Part shown: positions 51,326 to 61,609 of the stretch, piece by piece
Numbering within the stretch: the first letter of the stretch is position 1
Layout: every line of letters begins with the position of its first letter
Assembly: GCA_020205615.1 (NCBI GenBank)
Contig: CM035162.1
Location: 37,252,464-37,316,463, forward strand
From: Panax quinquefolius
Lineage: Eukaryota > Streptophyta > Magnoliopsida > Apiales > Araliaceae
Length of the DNA: 64,000 bases
Reading direction: 5' to 3'
The notes under the pieces: generated by a model
The model's database searches: none
Told to the model about the DNA's origin: nothing
Seen by the model: the letters and a program-made list of their open reading frames with translations, nothing else
Made by a program: the position numbers and the translations under genes

Positions 51326-54138
51326 TGTGACAACCGAGATTTTATAATTTAATTTAAATATTTATTGGATTGAATAAATATTTTTTGATGAATTAATTAT
51401 TAGATTAATTAATTAATTGATGAAGTTGTGATAGATTAATTTAATTATATGTGTTATATTTATTAAATTGATGTGGAGAATTTTATTATTCGATGTATGT
51501 ATTTATGTGAGCTTATTGAATTAAAAGAAATATTTAATAAGCCTTTGTTATTTTAATTAATTTAATTATTAATTAGAAAGTTAATAATTTGACATTATTA
51601 TTAAATGAGAAATTTAATCATGTGACTATGTGAATTAATGAGAAATTATTTTATTTTATTTAAATAAATTAAACTAGATATTTGATTTATTTTATAATGG
51701 ATGTGACATTATTTAAACTATATAATAAGGCTTTATTAAATTAAATGGTTTTGAAATCCTATTCTTGCTAAACAAACAGGACCTTAAGGGGAGTTGGGGG
51801 CAGTTAAACCACGAATGGAATAACTGACCTCAACTCTCTTATAAAAATTGAAATGGTTTATTTTCTTATGCATTTTCATTAGAGTTCAATTGGGAGCCTG
51901 AGAGGTTTCAGATAAAAATTAGAGGAAAGTGTGGGAGAAACTCTGTGATTGAGATAGAGAGAAATTTGTTATCCTTATTCATCTTACGCTTGGGTAATTC
52001 TCTTCAACCCAAATTCTTATTTTACGTCTTTTAAGTTTTCATGAATATGGCTTAAAGTCTTCTGTGAATCTCTATAAATTTGGAACGTTGTGTTAGGGAT
52101 ATATGTAATAATTCGAGTAGTATGGCATGTTTCATATATATATATTGCATAATTCTATATCATCAGTTTCATGAAATTTTACAGTATACGATTATAGAGT
52201 ATGTTATATGGCCATATGGCCTTATACGTGATATTAATACGTCAATCATATATTATCCCTAAAATTTTCCACTTGTATATGATTATGCATGATAAAATGA
52301 ACAAAACGAAATTTGAATGGTTGGATTTGGTCTTATAACGAATCTATGGTGTTGAATTTTAGAATTTATGTTCAAAACTTCAAGAACATCAAGAACAGTG
52401 AAAATTACATGTTTTAATTCGATAATTATGTGTTTTAACTTGTTAAAATCATGTTAGAAGGGTTGAGTATTAGTTATTTGTGCATTATTATGTTTTGGTA
52501 TGTCTAAATTCGTGTAAAAATAAGTTAATTGGAGGGCTTTGGCGAGTTACGCAATTTTCTTGAATTGAAGAATTGAAGCTCGAGTCTCGCGCTACCAAGA
52601 CATGACACCATGCCTTAACACTTACATGCGCATTAATCACTATCACGTGACCACCGCCAGTAAGCGCCCGCTTAAGCATATAACGCAACATATGACCGTC
52701 AGAAAGGCCGCCAGCATAACATGCAAATAAATAAGAATAAGTTTAGCAATAAATTTAAAGCCAGCCACCACTTAGCAGAATGGCCAGAAATGAGTTTTTA
52801 AAATGTTTAAGTCTAGCAATGTGTTATTAACTTAATCTTTTGATCATGAAAACTTGTTAGACATATAATGAGGTGTTAAAATAAATTCTTAACACGTCCA
52901 TAACACAATTACGTGTGAATTGAATGATTGAATGCATAGCTAGCTTATTGTTCGTGAAATCTAAATTTTGACAATAAGTGTAATAATTGACTAAGTATAG
53001 TCATGAATTCGAGTTAGACAAAAGAATAAACTTATGATGTTTAGTACATTGTAATTGACTAGTATTGTGAACGTAATTGATATGTAGGATTTAAATAAAA
53101 GAATGAGTTTAGTTAAAGTGTAATCTCGCACGAGGCAAGTTTCCTAACACTACTTGTTATCGTTATATAAGTTGATTAATTCATCTTTCTATATTGAACA
53201 AGTTATCATTTTTATTTATCAAGTATGTCTTGTATATTAAAGCCTATTAATCTTTCAAGCATGATGTAGTTATACAATAATTATTCTATTGTATACTTTT
53301 TGAGATTTTATTCAAGTTAATTATTCAGTTACTGTTAAACCTTGTTAGACTAGCGAGCCCTTAATGATTCGACTAGTCCAAAGCTGATGAGCGTTCTAAA
53401 TTTCAGAACCCTTGATGAATTATCCAAACCAAACTCCCTTTGGTGCGGACTCGAATGTCAAACTGAGATGAACAACCCTGTATAGGGGATTATTTACGCT
53501 TTAGCGTTAAGATATTATACACAGTATGGTACTAAGGGTTGACCCCCCTAAGTACGAGAAGAAGAGTCCATAGTCTTATGACTGTTAAAGGTTTCAAGTA
53601 AAAACACTTGACAACCTAGGACATAGTTCAAGGTCTTATGACCCTCGGAAATTCTTTTGATTCTTGTTATTCATTCTTGATTCAAAAGTTGAGCTTTTAT
53701 ATCCGAAGTTATTATTTCTCTCGCATGTTATTATTCATTGTTATATTGTTATACTTGTGGGCAATCGTGCTCACTCTTGCGTAATAATAACATTGTAGTT
53801 AAGAACGAAAGAGCAGACGAACCTTCCACTAGTAAGGGCAATGGCAAGATTAGCAAGTAATGAAGACTGTTTTATTATTATTGTTATGTAATGTTATTTA
53901 GAATTGATTTTACTTAAGACTTATTTGTTTATGTTTTTCGCACAGATGATTTAAGGTTAGAGTAAACTGGGATTTATTTTTTTATGCAGTTGATGTAACC
54001 GCATAAGGGGAGAGATTTATCATTTATTTCTATCTATTGTATGGTTTACATTTATTTATGGGTAGATAGATAGATGATGTTTGTATAGTGAACACCAAAT
54101 CCTGTGGAAATGGAAGTACCGGATTTGGGGGTGTCACA
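51326..54138 (+). mobile_element. G3 3' LTR (2.8 kb)
   Basis: It is uninterrupted, from TGTGACAACCGAGATTTTAT to GGGGGTGTCACA. It matches the two parts of the 5' LTR and is followed by the TCAGA duplication and the second half of G2 gag. Confidence 0.95.
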
Positions 54139-54143
54139 TCAGA

Positions 54144-55150
54144 GGTTTTATGCAATTCATGCAACATCAAAGTGAAGGGCTCTCGTCCAAAATGCGGTGG
54201 AAACACCGACAACTCTCGATCATCATCGCTAATCGTTCAAGGAGCTGGGACCACCGGAGTTTTTTGGAGAGCCAAAACCACTTAAGGCAGAGACGTGGAT
54301 AAAGTAGATCAACAAGATATTTGATGTCTTGGGATGTTCCAAGGAGCAAAAGGTTCCATTTGCCACCTTCATGTTGCAAGCAGAGGTAGATTACTGGTGG
54401 GAATCTGTAAAGCGTACTCAACCTGCCGCACTGAAGATGTCTTGGGAGAAGTTCCAAGAACTGTTCAACGACAAGTACTTTCCTGAAAGTATTCGTCACA
54501 TGAAGAAGGTAGATTTCATCAAGCTTGAGCAAAACAATATGGACTGAGTGGCGTGATGAAGACGGTTAAGTTTTTGCCGAGTTGCCTCGGTTTGCGTCCC
54601 ACTTGGTTGATAATGAGGAGAGAATGACGCAGATGTTTCTAAGAGGTTTGAAACCTGAGATACATCAATACCTTATCTCTCTTAAACTGTGTTTGTATTC
54701 AGATGTTGTGAATAGGGCTCAATATTAGAGCGCGATAATGAGTCAACCCAACCAAGAGAGAGCAGCCGGCAAGTCGATAATACCAGTGGTAGCAGTCATC
54801 GAAGCGGTGACAACAAACGTGGAGGGAATCAACATGCTAGAAATGGTAATCACTTTGGCGGTAATCATGGCCATGACAATAAGAGTGGACATTTCAAGAA
54901 GAGGAGATTCAATAATGATGGAAAGATGTCAGCACCAGCACCTGTTGTTAAGGAAGAAGAACGACCACCGGTCGTATGTTACAAATGTGGAGGGGAAGGA
55001 CACATAAGTCCAAATTGCACGATGCAGTCCAAAGTATGTTACAATTGTGGAAAAGAAGGTCACCTAGCCCGATTTTGTCGTGCACCAAAGTCAAGTCCAG
55101 CTGGGATGAAGGCATCAAAAGGTGTCCCAGACAAGAGAAAACCGGTAGTT
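54144..55150 (+). pseudogene. G2 gag, second part
   Basis: It resumes with GFMQFMQHQ after the G3 insertion. Pieces with FFGEP-like FFWRAK, DVLGCSKEQKVPFATFML and SWEKFQELFNDKYFPESIR (54240-54540) and RMTQMFLRGLKPEIHQYL (54620-54680) are the gag capsid in more than one frame. Two intact zinc knuckles follow (CYKCGGEGHISPNC and CYNCGKEGHLARFC, about 54976-55075). The knuckle frame continues without a break into protease, so gag and pol form one polyprotein. Confidence 0.85.
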
Positions 55151-58100
55151 CAAGGGATAGCGTTTGTCGTAACCTCTCAGAAAGTGAGGAATCCGAAAGA
55201 GGTGATCACGGGTAAGCTAATCATAAACTCTAGTGAAGTTTATACTTTATTTGATACCGGTTCTACCCATTCTTTCATTTCTCCTACATGCGCTCAACGT
55301 TTAAATTTGACTCCAGAGAAATTAGACTTTGACTTTTCTATTGAAACTCCGTTGGGAGAAACCTTCATTACATCCACGGTTTATAAGTCTTGTTTGATTC
55401 AAATAGGTAACCGCACGTTACCTGTTAATCTTATTTCTTTGAAAATACTTGCATTTGATGTGATTTTAGGGATTGATTGGTTAACTACTCATCATGCTAA
55501 AATCGATTATTTTCGTAAGGTTGTTAGCTTTCGTATTCCTAACCAACCTATTATGCGAATTCAAGCAACCAAACCACTAAAATCAATCACTGTCATATCA
55601 AGCCATAAAGCTATCCGTTTATTAAAAAATGGATGTCAAGCTTTCTTAGCCCATGTCACGGATTTAAATAAAAATACGTCAGATTTGAATGATATTTCTA
55701 TTGTTAATAAATTTTCTGACATATTCCCTGAAGAACTTCATGGCCTATCCCCAGAGCGTGAAATTGAATTTTTTATCGACCTTAAAACCGGTACAAAACC
55801 CATTTCCAAAGCCCCATATCAAATGGCTCCTATTGAACTTTAGAAGTTAAAAACCCAACTACAGGAATTGTTAGACATCGGTTTCATTCGTCCTAGTACG
55901 ACTCCTTGGGGTGCTCCTGTTCTATTCGTGAAGAAGAAAGATGGAAGTATGCGACTTTGTATTGATTATCAGGAGTTGAATCATGTCACCATCAAAAATA
56001 GGTATCCGTTGCCTCGCATTGATGACCTGTTTGACCAGTTGCAAGGAGCCAAATTCTTTTCAAAGATTGATCTTCAGTACGGGCATTATGAATTCCTAGT
56101 CATGTCTTTTGGAATGACTAGTGCTCCTGCTGCCTTCATGGACATGATGAACTGAGTATTCAAAGAATATTTGGATCACTTTGTGGTCGTCTTTATTGAT
56201 GACATCCTCATATACTCCAAAACCCGTGAAGACCATGAGCAATAATTGAGGCTAATACTTCAAAAGCTTCGTGAAAACAAGCTTTATGCCAAGTTGAAGA
56301 AATGTGAGTTATGGCTTGAGGAAGTTGTATTCCTTGGTCACGTGATATCAAATCATGGAATATCTGTTGACTCGGCAAAGATTGAAGCAATTCAAAGCTG
56401 GGAGCAACCAAAGTCAGTGACCGAAGTACATAGCTTTCTCGGCTTAGCTGGTTATTATCGGAGATTCGTGGAAGGATTTTCTCGAATCGCTACTCCATTA
56501 ACTCAACTGACTCAAAAAGATACAAAATTCGGTTGGAGCAAGGAATGTGAGAAGAGTTTTCAAGAACTCAAGAGAAGACTCATTTCAAAGACTGCTCGAC
56601 AATACCATTTGGCTCGGAGGATTTATCATCTACAATGATGCTTGGGCAAAGGGTTAGGATGTGTTCTCATGCAACATGGGAAAGTCATAGCCTATGCCTC
56701 ACGACAACTCAAAGAATATGAGAGGAATTATCCTACTCATGATCTAGAGTTGCCAGCAGTCGTTTTTGCGCTTAAGATTTGGAGGCATTACCTGTATGGA
56801 GAGAAGGTAGAGATTTATACGGATCATAAAATCCTCAAATATTTCTTCACTCAAAAGGAACTCAACATGCGGCAATGACGATGGCTTGAGCTATTGAAAG
56901 ATCATAATCATACCATCCAATACCATCTTGGAAAAGCGAACGTGGTAGCCGACGCATTGAGAAGAAGATCATATGGAACGAAAGTGCGATATTGTCAACG
57001 CAAAGGCCCATTTTGTATGACTTACAAAGGATGGAGATAGAGTTAAAGACTCAGGACCCATATGATGATGGCGAATATACGAGTAAACCGACTTTAATTG
57101 ATAAAGTTAAAAGTCGCTCATCTTGCTGAGATCCGAGATGATGTGTATGAGGAAGAAAATACACGAAGGTGCTTATTAGGAAGCAAGAATCGATGAAGAA
57201 GGAATACTACGAGTCAACTCCAGACTTTGTGTTCCTAACGATTCTGACTTGAAGTATAAAATCATGATGGAGGCGCACAACACACCATTTGCAATCCATC
57301 CTAGGAGTACCAAAATGTATTGTGATCTTCGACATACATTTTGGTGGAGTAATATGAAGAAAGAGATAGCGGGGTTTATCTCAAGGTGTCTAACTTGTCA
57401 ACGAGTCAAGGCGGAGCATCAAGTGTCAAAAGGTCCATTACAACCACTTGAAATTCCAGAATGGAAGTGGGAGCACATTACCATGGATTTTGTTATTGGT
57501 CTTCCCAAGGTTTCTCAAGGCATAGATGCGATTTGGGTCATTGTTGATAGATTGACCAAGTCTACTCATTTCTTACCGATACGAGAAACTTATACACTTG
57601 AACGTCTTGCTAGTATGTACATAAAAGAGATCGTAAGATTGCATGGTATGCCAGTATCCATAGTTTCTGATCGAGACCCAAGATTCACTTCAAGATTTTG
57701 GGTTAGTTTGCAAAAAGCTATGGGCACGGATTTACGATTTAGTTCAGCATATCATCCTCAAACGGACAGGCAGTCGGAAAGGACTATTCAAACTCTTGAA
57801 GATTTATTAAGACTTTGTGTCCTTGACTTCAAGGGAAGTTGGGACAAGTTCTTACCATTGGTGGAGTTTTCCTACAACAATAGTTATCAAAAAAGTATTG
57901 TCATGGCTCCATTTGAGGCATTGTATGGAAGAAATTGTCGTTCTCCAGTATGTTGGGATGAGGTGGGTGAAGCAACGTCGTTAGGACCGGAGTTGGTACG
58001 TATGACTACGGAAAAGATTCAAACGATCTGACAACGTATAAAAACCTCACAAGATCGACAAATGAGTTATGCTGATCTTCATCGAAAGGACATGAAATTC

Positions 58101-58405
58101 AATATTGGAGATCATGTGTTGTTACTTGTTACTCCATGGAAAGGAGTTACAAGATTTAGAAAAAGAGAAAAGCTCAATCCTCGATTCATTGGCCCATTTT
58201 TAATCCTTGATCGAGTAGGAACTGTGGCCTATAGACTCGCCTTACCGCTAAGTATGTCTCGTGTTCATAACGTTTTTAACATATCTATGTTACGTAAATA
58301 TGTGAAAGACCCGAACCACATTATTGAATTAGAACCAAACGAGATAGAGGAAGATTTAACTTATGAAGAGTTACCTTTTAAAATCTTGGATAAGAAGGAT
58401 ATTCA
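55151..58405 (+). pseudogene. G2 pol (protease, RT, RNase H, integrase)
   Basis: Protease has the active-site LFDTGSTHSFISP and ILGIDWLTTHHAKID (55200-55520). RT (55850-56560) keeps [19 protein letters not shown] and, from 56160, the [13 protein letters not shown] catalytic box. However, the segment between KIDL and YGH (about 24 residues in relatives) is deleted near 56075. RNase H (56640-56940) and the integrase HHCC region (HNTPFAIHPR ... CLTCQ, 57280-57400) follow. The integrase core has DRLTKSTHFLPI and SDRDPRF, and the barrel ends with FNISMLRKYVKDPNH (58265-58320). Stops at 55841, 56153, 56876 and 58029 fit CGA or CAG decay. The frame ends at KILDKKD, just before the expected chromodomain, at the junction with an inverted LTR. 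Confidence 0.85.
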
Positions 58406-60692
58406 TTAAATCATCCCTGCACTACGGGCCAAGGATATTCATTAAATCATCAATGGTCATGACTATACCGAATAATCCCTGGTCATAATCATACCAAAAA
58501 CTGTCCATCAATGCACTACATGTGCCATCGAGGACTTTTACCACATCATTTATAACATTACAGGTCATGATTATACCGAATGATCCCTGGTCATAATCAT
58601 ACAAAGTCCATCTATGCACGTAAGCCAAAGATGACCTTCATCATAATATAAGCATGAGGATGATGTTAATGACATAATAATTCAATAAAACAAGTTCAAG
58701 AATAAATTTTAAAGATTTATAAGTTAATTTATCCTAAAATCAATTACGCCCAAATTGTCAACATGATCATCGCTTTTCGAGTAAAATTCAAGAATGCTCG
58801 GAAGAATATTTCCATGAAAAGAGATATGGATGAAGCGCTTAAATATCCGTGATATTCTACTAATTTTATGGAGTATAGAAGCAAAAACTTTAACCAACCG
58901 AGTATAATAGAATATATGAAAGCGTAAATGGATTTTTAAGCGCCATGCAGTAATCCACATGTATGCATCATTTCCACAATTTAATAAGGAATGAATATGA
59001 AGGATCATTCACCATGCATGCAGTAATCCACATAGGCGTGTTATTCCAACAAAATAATAAAGAATGGAATAAATGTAAGAATTCACCGTGCATGCGATAG
59101 ACCACACAAACAAAGTTATTCCCAATGTAATAATAAAGAATGGAACTAGGTCATGCGTAATCCGCACAAACAGGATATTCCAACAAAATAATAAAGAATG
59201 GAACCAGGTCATGCGTAATCCGCGCATGCACGGGATGTTCCAATGTAATAATAAAGAATGGAACCGAAGTCATGCGTAATCGCATGCATGGATGTTCTAA
59301 TAGAATAATAAAGAATGGAATAACAACAGAATTCACTGTGCATGCGATAGATCACATACATAATAGGTTATTCCAATAGAATAATAAAGAATGGAATAAT
59401 GAAGAATTTCACCATGTATGTGGTATCAGATCGACAAAAGTTATTCCAACATAATAATAAAGAATGGAATAACAACTCTTACAAGTATTGAAAGAAAATA
59501 GCTCTTTTCATGAATACGAAAGAATAATACCCCTTACCTTAGAAGAAACTGGATATTGGAATAGTGAGGTAGCGGACTTCTCTTCTTCTTTCTCTCTATA
59601 ATTTCTCTCTATAATAATTGCTCTAAAGCTTTAGTGAATTGGTGAGAAATGAAGGAAGAATGAGCTTCTATTTATAGGAAAATATAGTTTCGATAATTGC
59701 ACGTTTTGGGGTTCGAAATATTACAGTATAATACCTTCCTCTTTTTGTTCATTTTTAATTTAGTCCTGCAAGTATTATCAATCTTGCATCAACTCCCCTA
59801 ATAGTACAAGAATGTGAATCAATATTACACACATGTGAACAAATAGTTATAATTATGTGAATTAATAGCAATTAATTGCTCATTTATCTGATTAATTACC
59901 CGACTGGTCAGTATAACTTCCAGACATCAATTAATATCGAAATATATGTCGATTTCCACTAACACTAATAATTCCAATACAATGGAACTATCAATTTTAT
60001 CTTTAATCACCACGAACTTATTCATCATTAATATTATAACTCACAATATTTAACAACCGTGTCGCTCCTCAGAAAGAGGGGCTTCCGATAAGGATTTCTC
60101 CTTATTGGCGCAATTAGATGACCAAACCTCTCCTCGATGTAACTTCTAGACATTGTAAATATTGCAATTTAATAATATGAATAACTTTGTCATCTCAATT
60201 ATTGATTTAATAATATAACATATTATGCAGATGATACTGTGACAATAATTGAATCAATAATATGAGAGATATGATGCAACAACCATCGTGAGTAATAATT
60301 GAATATAACTGAGTGACTTCTCACGTAAGCATCAATAATCAATACCGTGTGCTACTATGCAACCATGCGTATTATTGTACTTTTACTACTGGGTAGTTCA
60401 ACAGTTTAACGGTAAAACTTTCGCCGTTATTTTTATAAAAAGATAATTATGTCATTTTCTAACTACGACAATACTTCCGTTGTGGGGTCCATCAATGATT
60501 GTGTCGTCGTAAGAATATTCCCGGTTAAAATGAAAATTCCCCACCAATCGAATATTATATAACCACTTGCTTACTTTGCAAAATTTGTAAATAATACCCA
60601 CAACTATAACATTATATTATATCCACACCATAATATTCAAAAATATATTTTGAGAGAAATTAATCTTTATTCATAAAAGTTGGGGTCTTACA
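58400..60692 (-). mobile_element. Family A1 LTR fragment in inverse orientation after G2 pol
   Basis: The sequence matches the G1 LTR (for example 32860-33200 and 33470-34100), ending at the exact LTR terminus GGGGTCTTACA at 60692. It starts inside the CACTACGGGCCAA-type repeats, directly after the G2 integrase. It lies opposite to G2, so it is not the normal G2 3' LTR. The tandem array is at 59030-59480. No proteins are encoded. Confidence 0.75.
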
Positions 60693-61282
60693 TTGCCAAT
60701 AATGCTATCTAATAATATTATTCAAATAATATGAATTATTGATCTGATAATCAGAAATATTGTGCAATTATAATTATTGAAACAACAATAATATAAAGTA
60801 TTAACGCAGAAATTATTGAACCAATATAATAAAATATTGAACAGTAATTACTATAACAATTATTGAGTAGTACCTTCATACGTAAGAATCAATAATTCAA
60901 AAATATCAGGTAATACTGCAAGTGCCATGCTGCAACCACACGTATTATTGTATTTTAACCACCAGGTAATCCAACAGTGTTAACGGTAACAATTACGCCG
61001 TTATTTATAAAAACTCAAATTTTTCATTTTCTTCATCCGACAATTATTCTGTTATGGGGCCCACAAATGGCTGCCCTGACGAATATTCCCCGACAACAAG
61101 AATATTCCACGACCAAACGAATATTCCCCGACAAAAATGAGTATTTTATAACCACTTGCGTATTTTGTAAACTTTACATATATCACCCTTAACTTTAATT
61201 TTTTATCAATTTAACCATTTACTGAATAACAATTTATAAAAAATATTAAATACTTTTATTTCATAAAATTCGGGGTCTTACA
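60693..61282 (-). mobile_element. G5 3' LTR, first 590 bp only
   Basis: On the minus strand it begins at the LTR terminus TGTAAGACCCCGAATTTTAT (61282) and aligns with the first 590 bp of other family A LTRs (compare 60692-60100). It is cut at 60693 by the neighbouring A1 LTR terminus, so that LTR probably inserted here and the remainder was lost. Confidence 0.65.
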
Positions 61283-61609
61283 ATCTCCACTTCTTATGAA
61301 ATTTCGTCCCCAAAATTTACGTACCTGGTAATTAGAAGAGATGAAAATACCTTACTTTCTTTTTCGATTGTATTCTCCCGATCATCTCCTCTGTATCGTG
61401 ATTTTCCCATTGCTCATCTGTATTTCAGATATCATTCTTGAATACAGCTTTAAAACAAAGGTTATTTGACATATCACAATTTGTCAACTTAAGTAAGAAA
61501 ATTTAGCTTAGGTAGGACACACACTAGCGAAGTATATTACTCATCTCTCCCTTCCTAGTTCTAATCCGGATCTCCGCCAGAGATCATATCCCTAAGCTCT
61601 GATACCAAC
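61283..61609 (-). other. G5 internal region (327 bp, PBS and PPT only)
   Basis: Read on the minus strand, it runs from the PBS side (61607) through a 300-bp leader to GGGGACGAAATTTCATAAGA and AGTGGAGAT next to the 3' LTR. Its leader closely resembles the G4 interior and the G1/G2 leaders. Gag and pol are absent, as in G4. Confidence 0.8.
61591..61607 (-). other. G5 primer-binding site
   Basis: On the minus strand it reads TGGTATCAGAGCTTAGG. The first 12 bases match exactly the sequence expected opposite initiator-Met tRNA, two bases from the LTR end. It is the best-preserved PBS in the window. Confidence 0.85.

Larger units (their letters stand above)
35856..54138 (+). mobile_element. G3: family B Ty3/gypsy element, complete, with nested G4
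   Basis: The 5' LTR is 35856-36317 plus 43162-45457, split by G4. The internal region is 45458-51325 and the 3' LTR is 51326-54138. A perfect 5-bp target duplication TCAGA flanks it (35851-35855 and 54139-54143), and the target is the gag of G2. The first 460 bp of the two LTRs differ at about three positions by eye, suggesting a young insertion. Pol order is protease-RT-RNase H-integrase with an integrase tail of chromovirus type, so it is Ty3/gypsy, probably Tekay/Del-like. Confidence 0.9.
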
